The notes beneath the pieces are model-generated. The model was not told the origin of the DNA and searched no databases. It saw only the letters and a program-made list of their open reading frames with translations. DNA of 64,000 nucleotides from Curtobacterium sp. MCLR17_032 (GTDB taxonomy: Bacteria; Actinomycetota; Actinomycetes; Actinomycetales; Microbacteriaceae). This document shows, in pieces, positions 28,686 to 37,663 of the stretch. A program made the position numbers and the translations under genes. How positions within the stretch are numbered: the first letter of the stretch is position 1; each line of letters begins with the position of its first letter. Where the stretch lies: NCBI RefSeq assembly GCF_003234795.2, contig NZ_CP126268.1:3348001-3412000 (forward strand), given 5' to 3'.

Positions 28686-29663
28686 TCATTGTCGGTAGAG
28701 CAGCGCCCGGACCTCGGACTCGGCCGCGTGCAGTCGGTCGGGGTCGATCGTCTCGCCGTGTTCGTACGCGTCGAGCAGCCTGGGGTCGATGTAACTCTGT
28801 CTCGCGACGGTCGGTGTGTTGCCCAGCACCTCGCTGGCGGCCTTGACGGCGTGCGAGATCGCCTTCTTCCGCTTCGCCTGGCTCGACAGCACGCCCGTCT
28901 CAGCCAGGTCGACCGCCGCCGCCACCGTGCCGTGCAGCGTCCGGAAGTCCTTCGCGGTGAAGTCCTCCCCCGCACGCTCCTTGACGTAGGCGTTGATGTC
29001 CTCCGCCGTCACCGGCTCCCAGTCGTCACCGCGGCGCTCCCGGAACGACAGCAGACGCGCGGTCGGCCCCCGACGCTTCATGCCGACGAGGACACGCGCC
29101 AGGTCGGCGTCGTGGATCGTCGACGACCACGCCTGGTGGCTCTTGCCGGGGAATTCGAGCTCGATGTCGTCCCCGGAGATGTGCGCGTGCGTGCAGAGGA
29201 GCGTGGAGAGCCCGTGGCTGCCGTGCTCGGTGGCGTAGCGCTCGGACCCGACGCGGAGCGAACCCTGGTCGAGCATCCGGAAGGCAGCGGCCAGGGCGCG
29301 ATGACGGTCGGGCTCCGGACGGCGGAGGTCCTGGGTCACCATCCGCCGGGCGGTCGGCAGGGACTCGGCCAGCGCGAGTGCCCGGTCGTACTTGATCTTG
29401 TCCATCCGGTCGCGCCAGGACGGGTGGTACATGTACTGGCGACGCCCGGCACCGTCGATCCCGGTCGCCAGGATGTGCCCGTTCTCGTACGGGGAGATCC
29501 AGACGTCGTCCCAGGCCGGCGGGATCACGAGGTCCTCGAGGCGCTTCCGCACTTCCGGATCGGTCACGGTCGTGCCGTGGGGGTCCTTGTAGGAGAAGCC
29601 CGTGCCACTCCGGACCCGGTGGTAGCCACGGCCCTTGGTCGAGGAACGGCGAAGACGTGTCAC
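28686..29663 (-). CDS. DNA topoisomerase IB (poxvirus-like)
   Basis: 325 residues, starting at GTG 29663 (TRLRRSSTKGRGYHRVRSG); the frame is open for 31 further codons but they show no homology. Type IB enzymes nick and swivel one strand through a 3'-phosphotyrosine. The bacterial small form shows the N-terminal domain (VIPPAWDDVWISPYENGHI, RQYMYHPSWRDRMDKIKYDR) and the catalytic domain with RVGSERYA, GKSHQAWSSTI, DFRTLHGTVAA and nucleophile Tyr291 in SYIDPRLLDAY. All key motifs are intact. It lies about 100 bp upstream of the DarT-like gene on the same strand and downstream of the tuf terminator. Confidence 0.93.
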   Translation of the reverse strand: MTRLRRSSTKGRGYHRVRSGTGFSYKDPHGTTVTDPEVRKRLEDLVIPPAWDDVWISPYENGHILATGIDGAGRRQYMYHPSWRDRMDKIKYDRALALAESLPTARRMVTQDLRRPEPDRHRALAAAFRMLDQGSLRVGSERYATEHGSHGLSTLLCTHAHISGDDIELEFPGKSHQAWSSTIHDADLARVLVGMKRRGPTARLLSFRERRGDDWEPVTAEDINAYVKERAGEDFTAKDFRTLHGTVAAAVDLAETGVLSSQAKRKKAISHAVKAASEVLGNTPTVARQSYIDPRLLDAYEHGETIDPDRLHAAESEVRALLYRQ

Positions 29664-29761
29664 GATCCCGATGCAACACCACCGGCGCTGCCCGACGGAG
29701 CAGGAACGTACCCCGGTGCGTCTGGTGGACCGGCCCAGGGCAGCAGCGCCGGGCAAACGGA

Positions 29762-29793
29762 AGCGGGGCCGGACCCGAAGGTCCGACCCCGCT
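29762..29793 (-). terminator. Terminator of tuf
   Basis: A 14-bp stem with one mismatch: AGCGGGGCCGGACC (29762-29775) with GGTCCGACCCCGCT (29780-29793), around a CGAA tetraloop, 17 nt past the tuf stop. Confidence 0.85.
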
Positions 29794-29810
29794 CGCGCAA
29801 GTGACTGGAA

Positions 29811-30998
29811 TTACTTGATGATCTTCTCGACCGTGCCAGCGCCGACCGTGCGGCCACCCTCACGGATGGCGAAGCGGAGGCCCTCTTCCATGGCGATCGG
29901 CTGGATCAGCTCGACCGTCATGGCGACGGTGTCACCGGGCATGACCATCTCGGTGCCCTCGGGCAGCGTGATGACGCCGGTGACGTCCGTGGTGCGGAAG
30001 TAGAACTGCGGACGGTAGTTCGCGTAGAACGGGTTGTGACGACCGCCCTCTTCCTTGTTCAGGATGTACGCGTTCGCGCTGAACTCGGTGTGCGGCGTGA
30101 CCGAACCCGGCTTCACGACGACCTGGCCGCGCTCGACGTCTTCGCGCTTGAGGCCACGGATGAGCAGACCGGTGTTGTCACCGGCGACTGCCTTGTCCAG
30201 CAGCTTGCGGAACATCTCGATGCCCGTGACCGTGGTCTTCTGGGTCGCCTTGATGCCGACGATCTCGACCTCGGAGTTGAGGTCCAGCTCGCCACGCTCG
30301 ACGCGACCGGTGACGACGGTGCCACGACCGGTGATCGTGAAGACGTCCTCGATCGGCATGAGGAACGGCTGGTCGGTGGCGCGCACCGGGTCCGGGACGT
30401 TCTCGTCGACGGCGGCCATCAGGTCCTGGACGGACTTGACCCACTTCTCGTCGCCCTCGAGCGCCTTGAGCGCCGAGACCTGCACGACGGGGGCGTCCTC
30501 GTCGAACTCCTGCGAGCCGAGGAGCTCGCGGACCTCGAGCTCGACGAGCTCCAGGATCTCCTCGTCGTCCACCATGTCGGACTTGTTCAGCGCGACGACG
30601 ATGTACGGGACGCCGACCTGGCGGGCGAGCAGCACGTGCTCACGCGTCTGGGGCATCGGGCCGTCGGTGGCGGCGACCACGAGGATCGCGCCGTCCATCT
30701 GGGCCGCACCGGTGATCATGTTCTTCACGTAGTCAGCGTGACCAGGAGCGTCGACGTGCGCGTAGTGGCGCTTCTCGGTCTGGTACTCGACGTGCGAGAT
30801 GTTGATCGTGATGCCGCGCTGGCGCTCTTCGGGAGCGTTGTCGATCTGCGCGAAGTCGCGGGCCTCGTTGAGGTCCGGGTACTGGTCGTGCAGAACCTTG
30901 GTGATCGCCGCCGTGAGCGTGGTCTTGCCGTGGTCGACGTGACCGATGGTTCCGATGTTGACGTGCGGCTTGGTCCGCTCGAACTTGGCCTTGGCCAC
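29811..30998 (-). CDS. tuf: Elongation factor Tu
   Basis: 395 residues; delivers aminoacyl-tRNA to the ribosome as a GTPase. G1 is GHVDHGKTT, the switch I region includes [13 protein letters not shown]3 is DAPGHADY with His, G4 is NKSDMVDD and G5 is SALKAL. Domains II ([11 protein letters not shown]) and III ([14 protein letters not shown]) are complete. The start is GTG 30998, with GGAGG 8 nt upstream. It lies about 150 bp after fusA, separated by two hairpins and an AT-rich patch that may be its own promoter. Confidence 0.98.
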   Translation of the reverse strand: MAKAKFERTKPHVNIGTIGHVDHGKTTLTAAITKVLHDQYPDLNEARDFAQIDNAPEERQRGITINISHVEYQTEKRHYAHVDAPGHADYVKNMITGAAQMDGAILVVAATDGPMPQTREHVLLARQVGVPYIVVALNKSDMVDDEEILELVELEVRELLGSQEFDEDAPVVQVSALKALEGDEKWVKSVQDLMAAVDENVPDPVRATDQPFLMPIEDVFTITGRGTVVTGRVERGELDLNSEVEIVGIKATQKTTVTGIEMFRKLLDKAVAGDNTGLLIRGLKREDVERGQVVVKPGSVTPHTEFSANAYILNKEEGGRHNPFYANYRPQFYFRTTDVTGVITLPEGTEMVMPGDTVAMTVELIQPIAMEEGLRFAIREGGRTVGAGTVEKIIK

Positions 30999-31035
30999 TG
31001 TGGGTCCTCCTCAGGACTCGGATGCGTCGCCCCCG

Positions 31036-31126
31036 GCAGGACCTGGTCGGTCCTGCGCTGTTGGCGCGCGGTTGTGTGTATCTACTTTAACTGGTGGCGA
31101 GGGGCCCGTCGCCGGGCACCCTCGCC
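31036..31126 (-). promoter_or_regulatory. fusA-tuf intergenic hairpins and possible tuf promoter
   Basis: After fusA comes a 13-bp stem with one bulged A (GGCGAGGGGCCCG, 31096-31108, with 31113-31126). An unusually AT-rich stretch follows with a -10-like TAGATA (31084-31079) but no clear -35. Then comes a perfect 8-bp leader hairpin, GCAGGACC-TGGTC-GGTCCTGC (31036-31056), 38 nt before the tuf start. This arrangement suggests that tuf is transcribed partly on its own. Confidence 0.5.
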
Positions 31127-31145
31127 TGGGGATGACGCGGGAGCG

Positions 31146-33263
31146 TCAGGCCCCGGTGCTCTTCTGGATGATCTCGTCTGCCACGTTGCGCGGGACCTCG
31201 TTGTAGGTCTCGAACACCATGGAGAAGACAGCACGACCAGAGGTCTTGGAGCGCAGGTCGCCAACGTAGCCGAACATCTCGGACAGCGGGACGCTTGCAC
31301 GGACCACCTTGACGCCGGACGCATCCGTCATCTCGGAGATCTGCCCACGACGCGAGTTCAGGTCACCGATGACGTCGCCCATGTACTCCTCGGGCGTACG
31401 GACCTCGACGGCCATGATCGGCTCGAGCAGCACGGGACCGGCCTTGCGGGCCGCTTCCTTGTACGCGATCGAGCCGGCGATCTTGAACGCCATCTCGGAC
31501 GAGTCGACGTCGTGCGCCGCGCCGTCCTTGAGGGTCGCCTTGACACCGACGGTCGGGAAGCCGGCGAGGACGCCGACCTGCATCGCGTCCTGGATGCCCG
31601 CGTCGACCGAGGGGATGTACTCGCGAGGAACGCGACCACCGGTCACGCCGTTCACGAACTCGTACACCTTCTCGGCGGTGACGGGCATCGGCTCGAGCGC
31701 GATCTGCACCTTCGCGAACTGACCGGATCCACCGGTCTGCTTCTTGTGGGTGTAGTCGTAGCGCTCGACGACCTTGGTGAGGGTCTCGCGGTAGGCCACC
31801 TGCGGCTTGCCGACGTTCGCCTCGACCTTGAACTCACGCTTCATGCGGTCGACGAGGATGTCGAGGTGGAGCTCGCCCATGCCCTTGATCGTCGTCTGAC
31901 CGGTCTCGGCGTTCTGCTCGACGCGGAACGTCGGGTCCTCTTCAGCGAGCTTCTGGATGGCGACCGAGAGCTTCTCCTGGTCGGCCTTCGTGTTCGGCTC
32001 GATGGCGACCTCGATGACCGGCTCCGGGAACGTCATCGACTCGAGGACGACCTGGTTGGACGGGTCGCACAGGGTGTCACCCGTGGTCGTGTCCTTGAGG
32101 CCGATGACCGCGTAGATGTGGCCCGCGGTGACCGAGTCGACCGGGTTCTCCTTGTTGGAGTGCATCTGGAAGATCTTGCCGATGCGCTCCTTCTTGCCCT
32201 TGGTCGAGTTGATGACCTGGGCACCGGAGTCGATGTGACCGGAGTACACGCGGACGTAGGTGAGGCGACCGAAGAACGGGTGCACCGCGACCTTGAACGC
32301 GAGAGCCGAGAAGGGCTCGGAGGACTCCGGCTTGCGGATGATCTCGACCTCTTCGTCCTTGACGTCGTGGCCGATCATCGGCGGGACGTCGAGGGGCGAG
32401 GGGAGGTAGTCGATGACCGCGTCGAGCATCGGCTGCACGCCGCGGTTCTTGAACGCCGAGCCGCAGAGGATCGGGTAGAGCGTGCTGCTCACCGTGAGGG
32501 CACGGATGGCGGCCTTGATCTCGGCGACCGAGAAGTCGGTGTCGCCGTCGAGGTAGCGCTCCATGAGCGCGTCGTCCGCCTCGGCCACGCGCTCGATGAG
32601 CTTCTCGCGGTACTCGGCGGCACGGTCGGCCAGGTCGGCCGGGATCTCCTCGATGGTGTACTTCGCACCCATCTCGACGTCACCCTTGGCGTCACCGCGC
32701 CACGTGAGTGCACGCATCTCGACCAGGTCGACGATGCCCTCGAAGGAGCTCTCGGCACCGATCGGCAGCTGGAGCACGAGGGGCTCCGCGCCGAGGCGGT
32801 TCACGATGGTGTCGACGGTGTAGTAGAAGTCGGCGCCCAGCTTGTCCATCTTGTTGACGAAGCAGATGCGCGGGACGTTGTACTTGTCCGCCTGACGCCA
32901 CACGGTCTCGGACTGGGGCTCGACGCCCTCCTTGCCGTCGAAGACGGCGACGGCACCGTCGAGGACGCGGAGCGAACGCTCCACCTCGACCGTGAAGTCC
33001 ACGTGACCGGGGGTGTCGATGATGTTGATCTGGTTGTTGTCCCAGAAGCAGGTCGTCGCGGCCGACGTGATCGTGATGCCGCGTTCCTGCTCCTGCGCCA
33101 TCCAGTCCATCGTGGCAGCGCCGTCGTGGACCTCACCGATCTTGTGCGTGATGCCCGTGTAGAACAGGATGCGCTCGGTCGTCGTGGTCTTGCCGGCATC
33201 GATGTGCGCCATGATGCCGATGTTGCGGACCTTGTTCAGGTCGGTGAGCACGTCCTGTGCCAC
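31146..33263 (-). CDS. fusA: Elongation factor G
   Basis: 705 residues; the translocation GTPase. The start is GTG 33263, chosen over the longer frame because GGAGG lies 6 nt upstream and the protein then begins [21 protein letters not shown]1 is [13 protein letters not shown], switch I contains [16 protein letters not shown]3 is DTPGHVDF and G4 is NKMDK. Domain IV with [11 protein letters not shown] and the C-terminal [20 protein letters not shown] are complete. It follows rpsG after a strong hairpin. Confidence 0.98.
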   Translation of the reverse strand: MAQDVLTDLNKVRNIGIMAHIDAGKTTTTERILFYTGITHKIGEVHDGAATMDWMAQEQERGITITSAATTCFWDNNQINIIDTPGHVDFTVEVERSLRVLDGAVAVFDGKEGVEPQSETVWRQADKYNVPRICFVNKMDKLGADFYYTVDTIVNRLGAEPLVLQLPIGAESSFEGIVDLVEMRALTWRGDAKGDVEMGAKYTIEEIPADLADRAAEYREKLIERVAEADDALMERYLDGDTDFSVAEIKAAIRALTVSSTLYPILCGSAFKNRGVQPMLDAVIDYLPSPLDVPPMIGHDVKDEEVEIIRKPESSEPFSALAFKVAVHPFFGRLTYVRVYSGHIDSGAQVINSTKGKKERIGKIFQMHSNKENPVDSVTAGHIYAVIGLKDTTTGDTLCDPSNQVVLESMTFPEPVIEVAIEPNTKADQEKLSVAIQKLAEEDPTFRVEQNAETGQTTIKGMGELHLDILVDRMKREFKVEANVGKPQVAYRETLTKVVERYDYTHKKQTGGSGQFAKVQIALEPMPVTAEKVYEFVNGVTGGRVPREYIPSVDAGIQDAMQVGVLAGFPTVGVKATLKDGAAHDVDSSEMAFKIAGSIAYKEAARKAGPVLLEPIMAVEVRTPEEYMGDVIGDLNSRRGQISEMTDASGVKVVRASVPLSEMFGYVGDLRSKTSGRAVFSMVFETYNEVPRNVADEIIQKSTGA

Positions 33264-33299
33264 AGGTTCCTCCGGGAGAGTTGTAGGAGAGGGTGGCGG

Positions 33300-33340
33300 C
33301 CGTCCGGGTGCCGCGGCTCTTGGCCGAGGCACCCGGACGG
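33300..33340 (-). terminator. Hairpin between rpsG and fusA
   Basis: CCGTCCGGGTGCC (33300-33312) pairs perfectly over 13 bp with GGCACCCGGACGG (33328-33340), with a 15-nt loop, 10 nt past the rpsG stop. No T-run follows. It probably adjusts read-through or mRNA processing within the str operon. Confidence 0.55.
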
Positions 33341-33350
33341 TGCCGGATGA

Positions 33351-33821
33351 CTACCAGCGGTAGTGCGCGAAGGCCTTGTTCGACTCGGCCATCTTGTGGG
33401 TGTCCTCGCGGCGCTTGACCGCGGCACCGAGACCGTTCGACGCGTCGAGGATCTCGTTCATGAGACGCTCGGTCATCGTCTTCTCGCGACGGCCCTTGGC
33501 GTACGAGGTGAGCCAACGGAGCGCGAGGGTGTTCGCGCGGTGCGGCTTGACCTCGACCGGGACCTGGTAGGTCGAGCCACCGACGCGGCGGCTACGGACC
33601 TCGAGGGTCGGACGGACGTTGTCGAGCGCCTTCTTCAGCGTGACGACGGCGTCCTGGCCGTTCTTCGACGAGACACCTTCGAGCGCGTCGTAGACGATGC
33701 GCTCGGCGAGGCCCTTCTTGCCGTCGAGGAGGATCTTGTTGACGAGCTGGCTGACGACGGGGGCGCCGTAGACCGGATCGGCGACGACGGGGCGCTTCGG
33801 GGCGGGACCCTTACGAGGCAT
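33351..33821 (-). CDS. rpsG: 30S ribosomal protein S7
   Basis: 156 residues, standard length. S7 nucleates assembly of the 30S head and lines the E site; in E. coli it autoregulates the str operon. [39 protein letters not shown] and [21 protein letters not shown] are diagnostic. It follows rpsL by 5 nt. Confidence 0.98.
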   Translation of the reverse strand: MPRKGPAPKRPVVADPVYGAPVVSQLVNKILLDGKKGLAERIVYDALEGVSSKNGQDAVVTLKKALDNVRPTLEVRSRRVGGSTYQVPVEVKPHRANTLALRWLTSYAKGRREKTMTERLMNEILDASNGLGAAVKRREDTHKMAESNKAFAHYRW

Positions 33822-33826
33822 CTAAC

Positions 33827-34195
33827 TCAACCCTTCTTCGCACCGTAGCGGCTACGAGCCTGCTTACGGTTCTTGACGGCCTGGGTGTCCAGGGCACCGC
33901 GGATGATCTTGTAACGCACACCCGGGAGGTCCTTCACACGACCGCCGCGGACGAGCACCATCGAGTGCTCCTGGAGGTTGTGGCCCTCACCGGGGATGTA
34001 GGCCGTGACCTCGGTGCCGTTCGAGAGCTTCACACGAGCGACCTTGCGCAGGGCGGAGTTCGGCTTCTTCGGGGTGGTCGTGTAGACGCGGGTGCACACG
34101 CCACGCTGCTGGGGGTTCGCCTTCAGTGCCGGCGCCTTGGTCTTGACGACCTTCGGCGTACGACCCTTGCGAACGAGCTGCTGGATGGTAGGCAA
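33827..34195 (-). CDS. rpsL: 30S ribosomal protein S12
   Basis: 122 residues. S12 sits at the decoding centre. [20 protein letters not shown] and [16 protein letters not shown] show Lys at the positions equivalent to 43 and 88, the unmutated state with respect to common streptomycin-resistance changes. It is the first gene of rpsL-rpsG-fusA and has a good promoter upstream. Confidence 0.98.
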   Translation of the reverse strand: MPTIQQLVRKGRTPKVVKTKAPALKANPQQRGVCTRVYTTTPKKPNSALRKVARVKLSNGTEVTAYIPGEGHNLQEHSMVLVRGGRVKDLPGVRYKIIRGALDTQAVKNRKQARSRYGAKKG

Positions 34196-34328
34196 CTGTT
34201 CTCCTGGTTCTTCGCTCGTGCTCTCTGGCCGACGCGGTCCGTCGGCTTCCTCATCCCACGCGGACCAACGCCTGACGGCGGAGGGAGATGGGGGATGGAG
34301 TGATCGGGAGGCCGGAGGCCTGCACGAT

Positions 34329-34388
34329 CTGGGCGCGCCCGAAGGCGCACACCCAGAAGAGCCTAGCCGTCGTAACAGACGAGGTCAA
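34329..34388 (-). promoter_or_regulatory. Promoter and 5'-end hairpin of the rpsL operon
   Basis: On the minus strand TTGACC (34388-34383) and TAGGCT (34365-34360) are 17 bp apart. Transcription should start near 34353. The first nucleotides then fold into CTGGG-TGT-GCGCC-UUCG-GGCGC-G-CCCAG (34356-34329), a stem closed by a stable UUCG tetraloop. About 130 nt of leader follow before rpsL. Confidence 0.7.
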
Positions 34389-34457
34389 TCCGTGGTAACC
34401 CGCCGACCGGCCCGTCCGCTGTGGGCGTGACGGCGGTACGGAGGTCCGGACGGGGTG

Positions 34458-35606
34458 TCAGGACCCCGACTCGGACTGCGCGTTGCCGACGGCCGACACG
34501 AACGTCGCCCCGTCGTCGCCGAACCCCGTGATCCAGCCGGACGCGCGCACGGTGATCGGCCCGGCGGTCGCGGTGCCGCGGCCCTCGGGACCGGTGAACT
34601 GTGCGCGGAACGTCGCGGAACCCGCCGAACGGGTCGAGACCGCCCAGCCCTTCGACGCCCATCCCCCGACGGCGACGGACGGGCGGGACTCGAGTGTCCA
34701 CTTCTGGTCGGTGTAGGTGTTGTCCGGGTCCTCGCCGTAGGCGTAGAAGCTGCAGCCGTCGGGAGCCGCGGTCGGTGCGGCCACGCAGGCGTCCACCCAT
34801 GCGTCCACCGCGGCCGACGCCGCCGTCGACCCGGCTTCAGTCAGGGTCGTCGCCACCACCACCGGGGTCCCGGTCGCGCCGAACCCCGGGACGGGCGCCG
34901 TCGAGTCCGTCGCGGTGAACCACTTGCCGCCGTCGAGGTGCACTCCGTACGACCCCGGGAACGCCCGGAGCGAAGCGGTGCCGGACGAGTCGGTCCGGAC
35001 GTCGGCGCCCGCGACCTGCACGGTGCTCCGAGGCGGCCCCTGCACCGCGACCTGTACCGACCCGAGCACCGGCGCCCGCAGCGACCACACCGGGAAGACG
35101 CCCCAGTCGGTGCCCGTGCGTTCGAGTTCGAACGTCGCCGGGATGATCCGCCCGGCCTGGGTCAGGACGGTCCGGACGGTCGCGTGGTCCGACTGCTGGT
35201 CCACCGAGGTGATCCGGTGCGCCGTGATCTTGTCGCCGGCACGGGCGTAGACCGCGTCGGTCAGCAGCACGTCGCTCTTCTCACGGTCGATGCCGGCCGT
35301 TCGGAGTGCGGCGGAGAGGTGGCCGTGCTCGACGTCGTCGAGGAAGGACTGCACCGGGCGCTCCGCCGAGTGCGCGTCCGATCCGACGGACCAGCCGATG
35401 CCCCCGGCGACCACGAGCAGGACCAGTGCCGCAGCCCCGGCCACGATGCCGACGACCGCACCGCGGCGCATTCCGCGCCGCCGCCCGGTCGCGCCCGGCG
35501 TCGGCTGGACAGCCGTCATGGCGGGTGGCAGGGCGCGGTCTCCGTGCAGTGATTCGTCGTCCGGCACCGACTCCCAGCCCGGCGTGCGGTCAGCTCGGTC
35601 GGTCAT
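34458..35606 (-). CDS. Membrane-anchored extracytoplasmic protein of unknown function
   Basis: 382 residues. A hydrophilic cytoplasmic N-terminus (~50 residues, ending GRRRGMRRG) is followed by one transmembrane helix (about 50-74: AVVGIVAGAAALVLLVVAGGI). The rest should be outside the cell. The following segment RPVQSFLDDVEHGHLSAALRTAG looks like an NTF2-type helical start, and the later part is beta-rich with Gly/Ser/Thr (SVQVAVQGPPRSTVQVAGADV). No catalytic motif or known family is recognised. It lies upstream of the rpsL promoter on the same strand. Confidence 0.75.
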   Translation of the reverse strand: MTDRADRTPGWESVPDDESLHGDRALPPAMTAVQPTPGATGRRRGMRRGAVVGIVAGAAALVLLVVAGGIGWSVGSDAHSAERPVQSFLDDVEHGHLSAALRTAGIDREKSDVLLTDAVYARAGDKITAHRITSVDQQSDHATVRTVLTQAGRIIPATFELERTGTDWGVFPVWSLRAPVLGSVQVAVQGPPRSTVQVAGADVRTDSSGTASLRAFPGSYGVHLDGGKWFTATDSTAPVPGFGATGTPVVVATTLTEAGSTAASAAVDAWVDACVAAPTAAPDGCSFYAYGEDPDNTYTDQKWTLESRPSVAVGGWASKGWAVSTRSAGSATFRAQFTGPEGRGTATAGPITVRASGWITGFGDDGATFVSAVGNAQSESGS

Positions 35607-35681
35607 CGGTCCCCCATGGTGCGTCGGTCAGCGCTTCCCCGGAATCGTACCGGCCGAGGCGGGGGTGGTGCGGACCTCCCG

Positions 35682-36137
35682 TCAGTCCTGTGGACGGACC
35701 GGCGGCTGCTGGTGCTCCTGTGGATGACCCGCCTGCCAGCGCACGGCGGAGATGCCGCCGACGACGGTCAGGAGGGCGACGACGACCGCACCCACCACGA
35801 AGGGACTGAGGGCGTACCCCGCGGGGAACACCAGGAGCTCGGCGACGTCGGACCGGACCAGGGCGTAGCCCACCGCGCCCACGCCGAGCATGACCAGGTA
35901 CGTCGTCGCGGCGGCGACCAAGCCCGTGATGCCGGGGTTGCCCTCCCGGGCGCCCGTCGCCGTCGCGAGGAACACCACGATCGCGGCGCCGACCACCATG
36001 CCCGGCCCGAGGTACGGGGTGGCGTCGGGTTGGCGGATCGCCTCGGCGTCGGCGAGCAGCGCTTCGAAGCCCGCCACGGCGATGACGAGCGCGATGAACA
36101 GGACGGACGTCATCGTCGCCACCAACCACCGGGACAT
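35682..36137 (-). CDS. Small four-helix membrane protein of unknown function
   Basis: 151 residues with four hydrophobic segments (WLVATMTSVLFIALVIAVAG, GPGMVVGAAIVVFLATA, GLVAAATTYLVMLGVGAVGY and FVVGAVVVALLTVVGGI), a short loop with EGNPGITG, and a Gln/Pro-rich end. No family can be assigned with confidence. It sits between two other small membrane-protein genes. Confidence 0.75.
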   Translation of the reverse strand: MSRWLVATMTSVLFIALVIAVAGFEALLADAEAIRQPDATPYLGPGMVVGAAIVVFLATATGAREGNPGITGLVAAATTYLVMLGVGAVGYALVRSDVAELLVFPAGYALSPFVVGAVVVALLTVVGGISAVRWQAGHPQEHQQPPVRPQD

Positions 36138-36179
36138 GGGCTGATCGTAGCCCTCACCCGCCGACGGTCGGGGTGGTGG

Positions 36180-36800
36180 CTACGGGGCGTCGGCGCGTTC
36201 CGGCTCGGGTGCGTGGTGCTGAGCGGCGTGGTGCTGCGAGGCGCGCTGCGGCGTCGCGTGCTGCTGGGTGGCCTGCTGCTGGATGGCGTGCTGCTCTGTG
36301 GCTGCGCGGACGAGGGCGAGCGCGATCGTCGCGGTGATGACGGGGACGCTCTCGGTCATCGGGGCGGGGGCGTCGGTGCCGGTTCCGGTACTGCCGCCGG
36401 ACACGACCGGGAGGCCCGGGGCCGGCTCCGGCGTCGCGGTGACGTCCGCCTCGTGGTCACGCAGTGCCGGGCCGATCACCGGCAGGACCGCCGTGGTCGT
36501 CGGGAGCTCGGCATGGAGGTCGGTGGAGCGGGCAGTGGGCGCCCCACTCGTGCTGCGTCGCCGGCGGAGACCCATCCGGACGAGCACGACGGCTGCGACG
36601 ACCGCCCAGATGCCGTTCACGATCGTCGACGGCACCGCGTGGTGAGCGGCCACGTTGACGGCGACGGCGATCCCTCCGACGAGGTTGAACAGCTGGTACA
36701 CCGGGCCGTTCGGGATCTTGCCGAGCGAGAAGAGCAGATAACCGGCGAGGACGGTTCCTGCTCCGAACCAACCGAGGAACTCGATGACACCGACGAACAC
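36180..36800 (-). CDS. CBU_0592-like membrane protein with His/Gln pentapeptide-repeat tail
   Basis: 206 residues from GTG 36800, chosen because GGAG lies 6 nt upstream; the frame is open to 36887. The N-terminal ~75 residues (FLGWFGAGTVLAGYLLFSLG, IPNGPVYQLFNLVGGIAVAV, VNGIWAVVAAVVLV) match the three-helix CBU_0592-type domain of unknown function. A disordered Thr/Pro/Ala region follows. The C-terminus has six pentapeptide repeats (EQHAI, QQQAT, QQHAT, PQRAS, QHHAA, QHHAP) encoded by a 15-bp tandem repeat. Confidence 0.8.
   Translation of the reverse strand: MFVGVIEFLGWFGAGTVLAGYLLFSLGKIPNGPVYQLFNLVGGIAVAVNVAAHHAVPSTIVNGIWAVVAAVVLVRMGLRRRRSTSGAPTARSTDLHAELPTTTAVLPVIGPALRDHEADVTATPEPAPGLPVVSGGSTGTGTDAPAPMTESVPVITATIALALVRAATEQHAIQQQATQQHATPQRASQHHAAQHHAPEPERADAP
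36211..36300 (-). repeat. Six-copy 15-bp coding tandem repeat
   Basis: Six consecutive 15-bp units, for example GCGTGGTGCTGAGCG (36211-36225) and GCGTGCTGCTCTGTG (36286-36300), encode the His/Gln-rich pentapeptide tail of the CBU_0592-like protein. Because the unit is a multiple of three, copy-number change would keep the frame. Confidence 0.85.
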
Positions 36801-36954
36801 GCGCGACTCCGGGCACGACGAGGAGCACCCGTTTCGCGGGCGTCCGAGAGGGAGATGGGCGGCCGCGAGCGCGGGCCCGAGCAGCATCGTAAACGGGGCC
36901 GGCGGCGTGGCGGAAGTGCGAGCGGCGTGGCGAGGTGGCCCCGGTGTGGGGGGA

Positions 36955-37662
36955 TTACTTGCTCGTGGGAGCAGTCGCGTCGGTGTCGAGCACGAACACG
37001 TAACCGCTGAAGTTCCACGTCGTGGATGACGTCTGGGTCGATTCGAGGGAAGGGTCCGACGCCGAGGAGGTGATCGAGTTCACCAAGTAGAGACGCTGCA
37101 GCGCCTGCGCACGGCCGACGAACGACAGCGCCTGGTCGAACGAGCCGTCCACCGAGACGGTCACGGGCACAACGGAGAAGTTGGAAGCAGTGATGCTCGC
37201 ATCGGTGGCGACCGGTGGCGCGCTCGCCGAAGCCGAGGCGACAGGCTCCGGGGTCGGTGTCGGTGTCGGTGTCGGCGTGCCCGTCGCACTGGGTGTCGTC
37301 GGTTCCGACACCGGCGGCGTGTACGCGACCGCATCGGACGTGGTGATCGCGGACACCGTCACCCCGGCGGCAGACGCTGCCTGCCCGATCTCGTCGTAGA
37401 ACGCAGACATCTTGGTCGCGGACGGGACCGACGCCTCGAGCCGACCGAGTTCGGCCTGCATCTCCGGGAGGGTCTTCGCCTGTTTCCGGAGTCGCGCGAG
37501 TTCCACCGATTTGAGGGCGTTCTCCTGCTGGACGGTGCTCTGCTGTGTGTCGTCGGCGGCGGCCCGCGCGAGCTGCGGCTGGACCCCGAGGAAGAACCCA
37601 CCGACCGCGACGACGACCATGCCGATCACCGCGAGGACCATGTTGAGACGGTTCCGGGTCAT
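36955..37662 (-). CDS. pilO: Type IV pilus inner-membrane protein PilO
   Basis: 235 residues. One N-terminal transmembrane helix (MVLAVIGMVVVAVGGFFLGV), then a coiled-coil segment (QQENALKSVELARLRKQ, LPEMQAELGRLEASVPSATK) and a ferredoxin-like periplasm-equivalent domain (VVPVTVSVDGSFDQALSFVGR). This is PilO, which pairs with PilN to link the PilM ring to the pilus platform. A Thr-Pro repeat (PTPTPTPTPEP), encoded by CGGTGT-type hexamers at 37255-37278, separates the two parts of the external domain. It follows pilN by one nucleotide. Confidence 0.88.
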   Translation of the reverse strand: MTRNRLNMVLAVIGMVVVAVGGFFLGVQPQLARAAADDTQQSTVQQENALKSVELARLRKQAKTLPEMQAELGRLEASVPSATKMSAFYDEIGQAASAAGVTVSAITTSDAVAYTPPVSEPTTPSATGTPTPTPTPTPEPVASASASAPPVATDASITASNFSVVPVTVSVDGSFDQALSFVGRAQALQRLYLVNSITSSASDPSLESTQTSSTTWNFSGYVFVLDTDATAPTSK

Positions 37663-37663
37663 T

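Noticed and set aside
30036..33350. An 1104-codon open frame opposite tuf and fusA
   Set aside because: Both minus-strand genes are unmistakable and the opposite frame has shadow composition.
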